Source of the DNA: Hyalangium versicolor
Lineage (GTDB): Bacteria > Myxococcota > Myxococcia > Myxococcales > Myxococcaceae
Length of the DNA stretch: 64,000 nt
Assembly: GCF_020103695.1 (NCBI RefSeq)
Contig: NZ_JAHXBF010000009.1
Span: forward strand, 372,001 to 436,000
Reading direction: 5' to 3'
Below are positions 34,200 through 42,800 of the stretch, piece after piece (the stretch's first letter is position 1; every line of letters begins with the position of its first letter). Below the pieces are notes generated by a model. That model saw only the letters and a program-made list of their open reading frames with translations, did no database searches and was not told where the DNA came from. The position numbers were made by a program, and so were the translations under genes.

Positions 34200-35743
34200 G
34201 CCGCCACCTCCACGCTCTCCTGCGAGGCCTGGGCTCCCGGCGCCCGGGACAACCCGGAGGCCTTCGCCCAAGCGAGCATCCGCTCCACCACCAACCGTGC
34301 GGAGATGAGCACCGTGGGCAGCCCCGTGCCCGGCTGCGTGGAGGCGCCGACGAAGAAGAGGTTCTTCACGCGCGGATCCTGGTTGGACGGGCGGAAGGGG
34401 CCGATCTGCAGGAAGTTCTGCGCCAGCCCGAACGCGCTGCCATGCATGAGGTTGTACGAGGCCGCCCAGTCATCCGGCGTGTAGACGCGCTCCACGAGGA
34501 TGTCCCGCTCCAGCTCCGGGTAGCCCAGCTCGGCCAGCCGCTGGAACACCTTGGCGCGGACCTTCGGACCCTCCACCTTCCAGTCCAAACCCGGGTGCTG
34601 GTGGGGCACCGGCACCAGGACGTAGACCGAGTCCTGGCCCTCGGGCGCCAGGCTTGGATCCGTGCGCGTGGGCACGTTCACGTAGAAACTCGGGTCCTCC
34701 GGCACGCGGAAGCGCTCGAAGATGTCATCGAACGAGCCCTTGTAGTCGTGGCCAAACACCACGTTGTGGTGGTGCAGCCCCGGGTACTTCCGCCGCAGCC
34801 CCAGGTACAGCATGTAGCCGCTCGAGGTGTAGCGCAGCTTCTCCTTGCGGGGCAGCGAGGTGGGCGCGCCGTCCAGCAGCTTCTCGTACGCGTACGGCAG
34901 ATCCGCGTTGCACAGCACCACGTCCGCCCGCACCGTGCGCCCGTCCGCCAGCCGCACGCCCGTGGCCCGAGCCCCCTCCGTGAGGATGCGCTCCACCGGC
35001 GCGCCGTAGTTCAGCCGCACGCCCTCCTCGCGCGCCACCCGCTCCAGCGCCAGGGGGATGGAGTACAGCCCGCCCTTGGGGAACCAGATGCCCACGCCCA
35101 GCTCGGTGAAGGGCAGCAGCCCGTACACCGCCGGCGAGGCGTACGGCGACACGCCCAGGTACATCGTCTGGAACGTCATCGCCGCGAGCAGCCGCTCATC
35201 CCGGAAGAAGCGGCGGACGTCCGAGTACATGCGGCGGTGCGCGCGGACCTTGAGGATCCGCGCCAGCACCTTGGGCGAGAAGTAGTCCGAGATGCCCGCG
35301 TAGTTGCGGCCCACGAGATGGTCCAAGCTCGTGCGGTACTGCTCGCGCCCCTGGGCGAGGAAGGCCAGGTAGCGCTGGAAGCTGCCGGGCTCGAAGCGCT
35401 CCAGCTCCTTGCCCATGGTGCACAGCTCGGAGGTGAAGGTGATGGCCGAGCCGTCCCGGAAGTGGATGCGGTAGTTGGGCTCGCACCGCTGGAGCGTCAG
35501 GTAGTCCTCAACGCGGCGGCCCAGGGCGGCGAAGGTCTCCTCGAACACCTCGGGCATGAGCACGATGGTGGGCCCGATGTCCCACGTGAACCCGTCCACC
35601 CGGAGCTGGTTGCAGCGTCCGCCCGGCCCGTCTGTCTTCTCGAAGAGTTGGACGTCGAAGCCCTGGCGCGCCAAGCGAGCCGCGGCCGCCAGCCCGCCCA
35701 CGCCGGCGCCCACCACCACTGCCTTCGGCCTGCCCTGCTCCAT
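34196..35743 (-). CDS. crtI: Phytoene desaturase CrtI (CrtIb-like)
   Basis: 515 residues from ATG 35743, with GGAAGAGAG upstream. FAD site VVGAGVGGLAAAARLARQGF at the N-terminus, Glu-Lys pair FEKTDGPGGR, and C-terminal NLFFVGASTQPGTGLPTVLIS, the standard CrtI ending. It desaturates phytoene stepwise towards lycopene. Myxococcus needs two such enzymes, one in the carB operon (CrtIb) and an unlinked one (CarC/CrtIa); this is the operon copy by position, and no second one is in the window. It lies 16 bases after crtE, the only non-overlapping junction in the operon. Confidence 0.92.
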   Translation of the reverse strand: MEQGRPKAVVVGAGVGGLAAAARLARQGFDVQLFEKTDGPGGRCNQLRVDGFTWDIGPTIVLMPEVFEETFAALGRRVEDYLTLQRCEPNYRIHFRDGSAITFTSELCTMGKELERFEPGSFQRYLAFLAQGREQYRTSLDHLVGRNYAGISDYFSPKVLARILKVRAHRRMYSDVRRFFRDERLLAAMTFQTMYLGVSPYASPAVYGLLPFTELGVGIWFPKGGLYSIPLALERVAREEGVRLNYGAPVERILTEGARATGVRLADGRTVRADVVLCNADLPYAYEKLLDGAPTSLPRKEKLRYTSSGYMLYLGLRRKYPGLHHHNVVFGHDYKGSFDDIFERFRVPEDPSFYVNVPTRTDPSLAPEGQDSVYVLVPVPHQHPGLDWKVEGPKVRAKVFQRLAELGYPELERDILVERVYTPDDWAASYNLMHGSAFGLAQNFLQIGPFRPSNQDPRVKNLFFVGASTQPGTGLPTVLISARLVVERMLAWAKASGLSRAPGAQASQESVEVAA

Positions 35744-35759
35744 GGCGTTGCTCTCTTCC

Positions 35760-36872
35760 TCAGGCGGCGCGACGCGCCAGCCGGGTGATGAGGGTGTCCA
35801 ACAGCTCACGCACGCCTGCCCGCTCCGGCAGCGCCTGCAATGCCCGCTGCCCCGCCCTCGACGCACGCTCCACCATCCGCTCGCACGCGGCCCGGCCGCC
35901 GTGCTCCTCGATCAGCGCCCGCGCTCGGGCCAGCGCCGCCTCGTCCTTGACCTCGGGAGGCAACGCCCAGAGCTGCTCCAACTCGGCGCGGACCAGCACG
36001 GGAGCGCGCGTGTACGCAGCCATGACCGGGAAGGTTCGCTTGCCCTGCACGAAGTCCCCATCCGCGGCCTTGCCCGCAACGCGCACATCGCCGAACAGGC
36101 CGATCAGATCGTCGCGCAGCTGGTAGGCCAGCCCCACGTAGCGGCCCACCCGCTCGAGCGCCTCGCACAGCTCGCCGTCCGCTCCAGCCAGCATCGCCCC
36201 GCACACCAGCGGCGCGCAGAAGCCATAGCGGGCCGTCTTCAGGTGGGCCACGCGCAGCGTCTGGAACAGCCTCACCTCCGAGAGCGGCGCTCGAGACAGC
36301 TCCAAGTCGAGATACTGGCCGGCCGCCGTGTGCCGGCAGACGGCCAGGTAGTACCGCGAAGCCTCCGAGGCTCCTCGCAGTCCGGAGGTGAGCATCGCCT
36401 CCAGCGAGCGAGCGAACAGGTGGTCGCCCACCACCACGGCGAGGTCCTCGCCTGCCCGCCCAGGGCCCAGCAGGTGATGGAGCGCCGCGCCACCCCGTCG
36501 CAGCTCGGCCTGATCGGCCACATCGTCATGGATGAGGAGGAAGGTGTGCAGCAACTCCAGCCCCGCAGCGAACCGCCACACTCCCGAGGGCACCTTCAAT
36601 GAGCCTCGCGCCAGGCTGTAGCCCGCCACCACCAGGGCCGGCCGCACCCGCTTGGCGGGCCGGAGCGAGTAGCTCCGCGTGCGCTCCATGGCCTGCGCCC
36701 AGCGCACATCCAGGGAGGCCTCATCCGGCAGCTCGAAGAGCTCGGCCAGCGAGGCCTCGACCTGGTGCTGCACCGTCTGGAGCCAGGCCTGCTCGGGTGA
36801 GGGCGGCGGCTGGGGTGTGGGCACTGGAGCCGACACCACCGGAGCCGACTCCATGGAGACGGGATGCGCCAT
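35760..36872 (-). CDS. crtE: Geranylgeranyl diphosphate synthase CrtE, first gene of the operon
   Basis: 370 residues from ATG 36872, with GGAGG eight bases before it. The first aspartate-rich motif is LIHDDVAD (Asp116, Asp117, Asp120). The second reads QLRDDLIGLFGD, where the usual final Asp of DDxxD is Gly, a tolerated variant in some bacterial synthases. The N-terminal 28 residues are Pro-rich and probably disordered. It chains isopentenyl diphosphate to C20. It is the promoter-proximal gene of the 12-gene operon, so operator control here sets the whole pathway. Confidence 0.9.
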   Translation of the reverse strand: MAHPVSMESAPVVSAPVPTPQPPPSPEQAWLQTVQHQVEASLAELFELPDEASLDVRWAQAMERTRSYSLRPAKRVRPALVVAGYSLARGSLKVPSGVWRFAAGLELLHTFLLIHDDVADQAELRRGGAALHHLLGPGRAGEDLAVVVGDHLFARSLEAMLTSGLRGASEASRYYLAVCRHTAAGQYLDLELSRAPLSEVRLFQTLRVAHLKTARYGFCAPLVCGAMLAGADGELCEALERVGRYVGLAYQLRDDLIGLFGDVRVAGKAADGDFVQGKRTFPVMAAYTRAPVLVRAELEQLWALPPEVKDEAALARARALIEEHGGRAACERMVERASRAGQRALQALPERAGVRELLDTLITRLARRAA

Positions 36873-36910
36873 CACACGTTCCTCCAGGACTTCGAGAGCG
36901 TCTTGTCCTA

Positions 36911-36940
36911 CTCGTACCGACTGCGTACACTGTTTGTCAA
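36911..36940 (-). promoter_or_regulatory. Carotenoid operon promoter (PB-like)
   Basis: On the minus strand a perfect TTGACA (36940-36935) is followed after 18 bases by TACGAG (36916-36911), about 40 bases before the crtE start codon. Spacer and distance suit a housekeeping-sigma promoter. The position corresponds to the light-inducible PB promoter of the Myxococcus carB operon, which CarA and CarH repress in the dark. Confidence 0.6.
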
Positions 36941-36946
36941 GACTAT

Positions 36947-36975
36947 GTCCAAGGTTTGCATCACCTTTGTTGGAC
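36947..36975. promoter_or_regulatory. Imperfect inverted repeat, candidate CarA/CarH operator
   Basis: GTCCAAGGT (36947-36955) and ACCTTTGTTGGAC (36963-36975) are inverted arms; the second carries a four-base insertion. The repeat lies immediately upstream of the -35 box of the crtE promoter, the same relative place where Myxococcus CarA binds a two-part operator. It also falls in front of the divergent gene at 37001. Assignment to CarA/CarH is inference from position. Confidence 0.4.
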
Positions 36976-37000
36976 TCAAGGTGCCCGGAAGGAGCCGCGC

Positions 37001-37555
37001 ATGAAGGGCTGGTTGGCAGGCGCACTGACGATGACCCTGGCGGTGGGCGAGGCGTACGGCGAAGGGCCTCCCTCCAGTCCTCTGGACGCGACGCTGAAGA
37101 GCTCGGACGGGGAGTCGGCGCCCCTGTCGAAGTGGCGGGGCAAGCCGGTGATCCTCTTCTACGAGGACAAGGACTCCACGCGGCTGAACCTGGCGCTCAA
37201 GGAGGAGCTGTTCGAGCGAGGCAAGAAGCACGGCCTGCTGGAATCGGCCTGGGTGGTGGCGGTGGCGAACCTGGAGAAGTTCAACTTCTTCCCTGCTCGG
37301 CAGATTGCCCTCTCGTACGTGAGGGACGAGGAGAAGAAGGTGGGAGTGCCCATCCTGGTGGATCTGGATGGGACGCTGGGGGGAAAGCCGTGGGCGCTCC
37401 CCAAGAAGACGTCGACGGTGATGCTCCTGGATGCGACGGGGGCGGTCGTCTACAGCTACTCGGGGCGCCTGGAGGAGGCCGAGCGCAAGACGTTCTTCAC
37501 GGCGCTGTCTCGGCTGGTGGGGGTGGACCTGGGGGCTGAGGAGGCATTGCCATGA
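37001..37555 (+). CDS. Exported thioredoxin-fold protein (YtfJ-like)
   Basis: 184 residues with a GGAAGGAG box before ATG 37001. The signal peptide is likely cut around AYG (about residue 20). The body has the order of a redoxin fold (LSKWRGKPVILFYEDKDS, then LEKFNFFPARQIAL and a VMLLDATGAVVYSYSG strand), but no CXXC or peroxidatic Cys, so it should not do classical thiol redox. YtfJ-type proteins have the same features and no settled function. It is divergent from crtE and overlaps the next gene by 4 bases. Confidence 0.65.
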   Translation: MKGWLAGALTMTLAVGEAYGEGPPSSPLDATLKSSDGESAPLSKWRGKPVILFYEDKDSTRLNLALKEELFERGKKHGLLESAWVVAVANLEKFNFFPARQIALSYVRDEEKKVGVPILVDLDGTLGGKPWALPKKTSTVMLLDATGAVVYSYSGRLEEAERKTFFTALSRLVGVDLGAEEALP

Positions 37556-38460
37556 AGGTCGCACTCACAGGGGCGAGCGGGTTCATGGGTCCGGCGCTTG
37601 TCCAAGGTTTGTTGGAGGCGGGGCATCAGGTGCACATCCTGGTGCGAAACCTTGAACAGAGCCTGGCGAAGCTGCCTGCGGGGGTGACGGGGGCTCCCTT
37701 CCGAGCGGGCGAGCCGTTGGGTCCCGAGGCCCTGGCAGGAGCGCAGGCGGTCATCCACCTGGCCGGCGAGCCTGTGAACCAGCGCTGGACGCGCGAGGCG
37801 AAGCACCGCATCCGGGAAAGCCGGGTGCTGGGGACGCGGGCACTGGTGGAGGCCATGAGGGCTGCGGGTACGGTGCAGCGGTTCGTGTCGGCATCGGCGG
37901 TGGGCTACTACGGCGGTGAGCACGGCGCGGAGGTACTCACGGAAGCGAGCGCTCCGGGGAAGGATTTCCTGGCGGGGGTGAGCCTGAGCTGGGAGGCGGA
38001 GGCGGCCAGTGCGCACGAGGTGGGCATCCGCACGACGGTGGCGCGCATGGGCGTGGTGCTGCACCCGGAAGGAGGAGCGCTGCACACGATGCTGCCTCCG
38101 TTCCGCATGGGAGCGGGCGGACGGGTGGGTTCGGGCAAGCAGTACGTGAGCTGGATCCACCGAGCGGACATGGTGGGAGCGATGCTCTTCCTGCTGGAGC
38201 GTCCGCAGTTGGAGGGCCCGGTCAACGTGACGGCGCCCGAGCCCGTCACCAACGCTGACTTCGCCCATGCGCTGGGTACGGCGCTGGGGAGGCCCTCGGT
38301 GATGCACGTCCCGGGGTTCGTGCTCAAGGCCACTCTCGGGGAGATGGCGATGGTGGCGCTGGAGGGACAGCGCGTGCTGCCGAAGCGGCTCACGGAGGCT
38401 GGGTTCACGTTCCGGTTCCCTCGACTCGAGGAGGCCTTGAAGGATCTGCTCGCCACATGA
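37552..38460 (+). CDS. TIGR01777-type NAD(P)-dependent epimerase (YfcH-like)
   Basis: 302 residues. The N-terminal Rossmann motif is TGASGFMGPALVQGLLEAGH; AVIHLAGEPVNQRW and SASAVGYYGG are hallmarks of the YfcH/TIGR01777 branch of extended short-chain dehydrogenases, and WIHRADMVGAM follows. The catalytic Tyr lies in the GYYG region, without a standard YxxxK. The physiological substrate is unknown. It starts inside the stop of the redoxin-like gene (ATGA), so the two are coupled. Confidence 0.85.
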   Translation: MKVALTGASGFMGPALVQGLLEAGHQVHILVRNLEQSLAKLPAGVTGAPFRAGEPLGPEALAGAQAVIHLAGEPVNQRWTREAKHRIRESRVLGTRALVEAMRAAGTVQRFVSASAVGYYGGEHGAEVLTEASAPGKDFLAGVSLSWEAEAASAHEVGIRTTVARMGVVLHPEGGALHTMLPPFRMGAGGRVGSGKQYVSWIHRADMVGAMLFLLERPQLEGPVNVTAPEPVTNADFAHALGTALGRPSVMHVPGFVLKATLGEMAMVALEGQRVLPKRLTEAGFTFRFPRLEEALKDLLAT

Positions 38461-38554
38461 TCCACCTGCCTCTGCCCCTTTTTGCGGTGACCAACCGCCC
38501 CGCCCGCTGGCAGACTCTTCGTGTCATGCCAGCCGCAGTCGGCGGGGGGACTCC

Positions 38555-40180
38555 ATGGAAGGAACTCAGGTGTTCGTGGTCGACGAGATCACCACCGGGC
38601 TGATCACCGAGACCAACTGGGACGAATCGCCTCCGAGCCTGCTGGTCGAGAACCTCGGCTGGGAGTCCGGCTTCCGCGGCTCGGGTTTGCTGCCGGGAGA
38701 CCGCATCATCGCGGTCGATGGTGCGCCAGTCACGCGCCCGCCCGATGGTGCCGCACAGGCGCTGCTCGTCGGCCAGTACCAGGAGCATGTGCACTGGCAG
38801 AAGTCCCAGCGTCGCGAGAACGATCGCGTGCGCCTGACCGTGCGGCGCAAGCAACCGCTGGGCTGGCAGACTCTCGAAGTCGAAGGCGCGCTGCGCGCGA
38901 AGCGCACCTACCGCTCCGCCGAGAATCGCACGCTCGTCTGGGAGAATGGCCCGGACACCTATGAGCGAGACGGCTTCAATGACGCCTGGTCGTCCTGGCT
39001 CGAGGCGCTGCAGAAGCGCGTGCGCAACACCTTCTGCCAGGCGCGCTTCCGCGTCGGCCTGACCACCCCCTACGAGTACAAGTCGCTGCTCGAGGAACGC
39101 CCGCGCGTCGAGCGCATGCTCAGCCGCTACCCGGGACCCTTCGCTGAAGCCGTGCGCGGCGATTTCGAGGCGACGCTCGAACGGCTGCGAGGGCAACGCT
39201 ACTCGCTCGGCGAGGCGGAGCTCGCCTACCGCAAGGCCGACGAGGAGCGCGCGGCCGAGGTCGCCTCGCTCGCGAAGCAGGCCTGGGCCGCCGCGCTCGA
39301 CTCCGTGAAGGCAGAGACCATCCCCGCGTTCCCGGCGCAGCACCCCATCCATGGCCAGCGCGAAGCCGTCGCCGGCAAGTGCGTGGTGCTAGAACGCCTG
39401 CCGACACGGCAGTGGATCTCCGAGGCCGGGCACGGCTGGTTCGTGGCTGGCGATTCCAGCCAGGGTCGCTACTTCCTCGACATGGAGAGCCTCGGCGCCA
39501 TCCGCATGCTGCGAGCGCTGCGCCGCTACACCCGGCTGGTGTCCCCATCGATCCGCGAGGAGTACACCCTGCTCGGCCGCGTGCTGCCCAAGCCTCGCGT
39601 GGTCATGGTGGATGGCCGCAGCACCTGGGGACTGGAGATTGAAGTGCTCGCCGCGCTGATCGGCGACTCGCTGTTCGTCGACGTGCGTCAAGGCCAGGGC
39701 GAGATCTCCGCCTTCGCCGGTGAAGAAGGCCTGCTCAAGCCGCGCACCGAGCTGCCGCCGGACGATGCCTCGCCGCAAGCCGTGCTCACCTGCATGATCG
39801 ACTGCATCAAGGCGGGCGACCTCTCGGTGTGGCGCCAGCTGTTCGCCGACTGGCTGGTGCGCTCCAACCCGGACAAGACGCCGCAGGTCTGCTACCGGAT
39901 GCAGCACCCCACCGACGACGACTTCGAGCGCTCGCGCGCGAGCTTCTCCCGGCGCGTCTGGGACGCACGCGTCGCCTGGGTCGGCGAGCCGCGAGTCGTC
40001 ACCCGCGGAGACGAGTTCCCGGGTGCCCCACGTGTCGAAGAAGTCGAGGCGGAGATCGAGCACATTGGCCAGTTCGACGGTGAGTACCGCGGTTTTCTCG
40101 ACGTGACCGTGCATCGCTGGTGGACCTTGCAGCGCATCGACAACGGACCGTGGCGCGTCGCCACGCTCCAGGGGATCTGA
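38555..40180 (+). CDS. PDZ-like domain protein of unknown function
   Basis: 541 residues, preceded by a GGCGGGGGGACTCC stretch. Residues 20-110 have a PDZ-like signature (GSGLLPGDRIIAVDGAPV, followed by VRLTVRR). The remainder is mixed alpha/beta, with a charged helical part (150-270) and a beta-rich C-terminal third holding many Trp/Tyr. No signal peptide, membrane span or catalytic motif stands out. The stop is 2 bases before the next start, so both proteins are probably made together and may form a complex. Leu CTC, Ser TCG and Glu GAA codons look commoner than in the carotenoid genes; this impression was not computed. I do not recognise the family. Confidence 0.6.
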   Translation: MEGTQVFVVDEITTGLITETNWDESPPSLLVENLGWESGFRGSGLLPGDRIIAVDGAPVTRPPDGAAQALLVGQYQEHVHWQKSQRRENDRVRLTVRRKQPLGWQTLEVEGALRAKRTYRSAENRTLVWENGPDTYERDGFNDAWSSWLEALQKRVRNTFCQARFRVGLTTPYEYKSLLEERPRVERMLSRYPGPFAEAVRGDFEATLERLRGQRYSLGEAELAYRKADEERAAEVASLAKQAWAAALDSVKAETIPAFPAQHPIHGQREAVAGKCVVLERLPTRQWISEAGHGWFVAGDSSQGRYFLDMESLGAIRMLRALRRYTRLVSPSIREEYTLLGRVLPKPRVVMVDGRSTWGLEIEVLAALIGDSLFVDVRQGQGEISAFAGEEGLLKPRTELPPDDASPQAVLTCMIDCIKAGDLSVWRQLFADWLVRSNPDKTPQVCYRMQHPTDDDFERSRASFSRRVWDARVAWVGEPRVVTRGDEFPGAPRVEEVEAEIEHIGQFDGEYRGFLDVTVHRWWTLQRIDNGPWRVATLQGI

Positions 40181-40182
40181 TC

Positions 40183-41754
40183 ATGGCTTTCGAAGCCCGC
40201 GCCCAGGAACTCGAGCAGCGCTTTGCATTCTTCAAGACGACGCTCCCGCCGGATGACTACATCCGCGTCAGCCTCGCGCTCACCGAGCTGCTCAAACGCC
40301 GCGAGGCTGGGCTCGTCGAGCTCGGCGACATCGCGGCGGAGAAGGGAGACCGCAAGATCGCCGACAACTTCCGTAGCAAGCTCGACACGCTGTCCAAGTT
40401 CGTGCTCAACGGCCTGGCCAACCTCCTCGAAGGCTACAAGGAGCCGCCCCAGAACCTCATCGCCTTCCGCGACATCGCGGCGAGCGAGGAGCGCAAGTTC
40501 TGGGAGGGACTGGAGCGCTGCAAGATCGGCGAGACGCACGACGAGCAGATGCTGATCTGCAACCGGCTTGAGGAGAAGGCGGCCATCTACGGCACTCACT
40601 GGGCAAACCTGTCGCAGACCGAGAAGGACCTGCTCGACAGGGAGCGCTACGCGGCCGGCAAGCTCCGGGAGATCGTCAACAAGATGATGGAGGAAGTCGT
40701 GCCCGCGCATGCCACGGGCATCCGCGATGCGCTCGACGCGGCCTCCAAGGTCGAGCAGGTCAAGAAGCAGATCAACGACAAGTTCAAGGAACTGCTGCGC
40801 GAGGCCGTGAAGCGCGTGGGGCTCGACCCGAAGAAGGCGGACGAGCTGCTCGATCAGATCGAACGGCAGCGTCAGAACATCAAGGACGCGGGAGAACGGC
40901 TCGGCATCGATCCGGCGATCATGAACCAGATCCTCGAGCTCACCCGGCCGGGCAACGCCTTCGCATCCTATGTCTTCACGGCGCTGTCGATGGTCTACAA
41001 CCCGCTCGGCGGCGCGGCGAAGATGATCGGCAAGGGTGCCAAGGCCGTGCTGCCGGTCGCGCAGTCCTACGTCGACCAATGCGCGTCGGAGATGCTCTCG
41101 TTCATGGGAGGCCGCAAGGGCGTGATCATGAGCTTCTCGACCGTGCGCCGCGAGGCCACCGACTACGTGCTCAACAACGGCTACGAGAAGGCCAAGCAGT
41201 ACCGCTCCGACGCGGTGAGAGCGATGGAGGACTGGCAGAGCGCGCAGGCAACCGATGGCCTCAAGGCCAACGTGCGCACCTTCACCGCTCGGGCCGACGA
41301 CTCGCTGACGTACTGGGTCGAGTTCATGCGCAAGGTCCACCAGACCTTCGTCGACAAGTTCAAGGGCATCCTCGTCGAGTCGATCAGCAACGAGACCATC
41401 GACGCGCTCGCGGATCGGCCGTTCTACGAGCAGTGGGCCAACGGCATCGACCGGCTCGATCTCGACCAGCAACTCCAGCGCCTCTACGCCGGGATCTACG
41501 AGATCCAGGGCAATGTCGACCGGGCCTTCGGCGCCTTCACGACCTTCAACGAACTGCCCTACGAGGCCCAGGCGCTGCTGCAGGAGACCGTCAACCGGCT
41601 CGAGAGCGAACTTCGCGCCCCGGCGACCCAGGAGATGCAGGAGGCGCTGAAGACCATGGATGCGGCGCGCGGCCGAGCGCCGGCCTCGGTGGCCAAGAAC
41701 GCGGCGCGCGCCGTGCAGGAGATCGCCCAGCAGGTCGCCTCCGCGGGCCGCTAA
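40183..41754 (+). CDS. Long helical protein with hydrophobic centre, unknown function
   Basis: 523 residues from ATG 40183, two bases after the PDZ-like gene. It is almost wholly alpha-helical by composition: charged heptad-like helices from 1 to 250, then a hydrophobic, Gly-containing section (about 255-310, with FASYVFTALSMVYNPLGGAA and GAKAVLPV), then helices to the end. No signal peptide. A hydrophobic hairpin inside a long helical bundle is the layout of alpha pore-forming toxins and of some membrane-remodelling proteins, but I see no family motif and make no claim. The coupled PDZ-like protein may be a partner or chaperone. Confidence 0.55.
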   Translation: MAFEARAQELEQRFAFFKTTLPPDDYIRVSLALTELLKRREAGLVELGDIAAEKGDRKIADNFRSKLDTLSKFVLNGLANLLEGYKEPPQNLIAFRDIAASEERKFWEGLERCKIGETHDEQMLICNRLEEKAAIYGTHWANLSQTEKDLLDRERYAAGKLREIVNKMMEEVVPAHATGIRDALDAASKVEQVKKQINDKFKELLREAVKRVGLDPKKADELLDQIERQRQNIKDAGERLGIDPAIMNQILELTRPGNAFASYVFTALSMVYNPLGGAAKMIGKGAKAVLPVAQSYVDQCASEMLSFMGGRKGVIMSFSTVRREATDYVLNNGYEKAKQYRSDAVRAMEDWQSAQATDGLKANVRTFTARADDSLTYWVEFMRKVHQTFVDKFKGILVESISNETIDALADRPFYEQWANGIDRLDLDQQLQRLYAGIYEIQGNVDRAFGAFTTFNELPYEAQALLQETVNRLESELRAPATQEMQEALKTMDAARGRAPASVAKNAARAVQEIAQQVASAGR

Positions 41755-41832
41755 GGCTGAGGCGCATCCAATACTCCACGCTCGGACGTGACTGTCTCGA
41801 CGGAGGTGCGGCTCTACGATAAGCGCGCACCC

Positions 41833-42714
41833 ATGCTCGAGACTTCACAGCCTTCCATCCTCGCTGACCGCCCACCCGTAGGCCGCACGCTCACGTTTCG
41901 CATCGCTCCGGAGACGGACGTGCTCGGCGCGCTCCGCCGGCTGCGCGAGGGCGTGCCGGCCGATTGCGGCGTCATCGGCATCGGTGAGCCGGTGGTGCTC
42001 GCGCTCGGCAAATCGATTCCGGGGCTGCGCACGTTCCCAGCCATGTCCGGTCCGGCCTGCAGCGTCCCATCGACACAGGATGCGCTCTGCTTCCTGCTGC
42101 GAGGTCCCGATCGCGGCGTCGTGTTCGACCTGACCCAGCAGATTCGCGAGCTCGTCGCCGACGCATTCCTGCTCGCGGATTCGAACGACACGTTCACCTA
42201 TCACGAGGGCCGCGACCTCACGCGGTTCGAGGACGGGACGGAGAACCCCAAGGGGGAGTTGGCGGTGCGGTCGGCCATCGTGGCCCAGGGCGAGCACCTG
42301 CGCGGCTCGAGTTTCCTCGTCGTGCAGCGCTGGGTTCATGACCTCGTGCGCTTCCGCCGGTTCAGCGAGGAGCGGCGCGAGATGTTGATCGGACGGCGAG
42401 CCGATTCGAATGATGAAATCGAAGAGGCACCGGAATCCGCGCACGTGAAGCGGACGGCGCAGGAGAGCTTCGAGCCACCGGCCTTCATGATCCGCCGCTC
42501 GATGCCGTGGGCGACGGCGACGCAGGAGGGGCTCGAGTTCATCGCGCAGGTCGAATCGCTCGACCGGTTCGAGATCATGATGCGCCGGATGGCGGGGCTC
42601 GAGGACGGAATCGTGGACGGGCTCTTCACCTTCTCGCGACCCATTACTGGCGGCTACTACTGGTGCCCGCCGCTCGAGAAGGGCCAGCTCGACCTGGCGC
42701 TCCTCGGCCTGTGA
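41833..42714 (+). CDS. DyP-type peroxidase (YfeX-like)
   Basis: 293 residues from ATG 41833. An in-frame GTG at 41788 would add 15 residues, but family members begin close to the SQPSILAD motif, so the shorter form is preferred. RFEDGTENP (Asp134 of the G/RxxDG motif) and a later His in ESAHVKRTA (probable heme ligand) identify the dye-decolorising peroxidase fold. The ending GGYYWCPPL...LDLALLGL is typical of the YfeX group. No export signal. It would oxidise phenolic or heme-related substrates with H2O2. The C-terminus is not an evident encapsulin targeting peptide. Confidence 0.85.
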   Translation: MLETSQPSILADRPPVGRTLTFRIAPETDVLGALRRLREGVPADCGVIGIGEPVVLALGKSIPGLRTFPAMSGPACSVPSTQDALCFLLRGPDRGVVFDLTQQIRELVADAFLLADSNDTFTYHEGRDLTRFEDGTENPKGELAVRSAIVAQGEHLRGSSFLVVQRWVHDLVRFRRFSEERREMLIGRRADSNDEIEEAPESAHVKRTAQESFEPPAFMIRRSMPWATATQEGLEFIAQVESLDRFEIMMRRMAGLEDGIVDGLFTFSRPITGGYYWCPPLEKGQLDLALLGL

Positions 42715-42751
42715 CCGAGCGCCAACTGGTATGACAGGCATACCAGCTCGG
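42715..42751. terminator. Strong hairpin between convergent genes
   Basis: CTGGTATG (42726-42733) and CATACCAG (42739-42746) pair perfectly around ACAGG. Outer arms CCGAG (42715-42719) and CTCGG (42747-42751) extend the stem across an internal loop. It starts right after the DyP stop codon and precedes the end of the convergent SGNH gene, as a two-way terminator would. No T-run. Confidence 0.6.
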
Positions 42752-42800
42752 TTCATGGCCGCCGCCTGCGGGGCTGCCCTTTCAAGCAGGGCCTCGCCGG

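Noticed and set aside
41788..41832. GTG start for the DyP peroxidase
   Set aside because: It would add 15 residues not found at the start of this family; ATG 41833 fits the conserved N-terminus better.
42640..42714. Encapsulin cargo-targeting tail on the DyP peroxidase
   Set aside because: The C-terminus is the normal YfeX-type ending; no separate linker plus targeting peptide is visible and no encapsulin gene is nearby.
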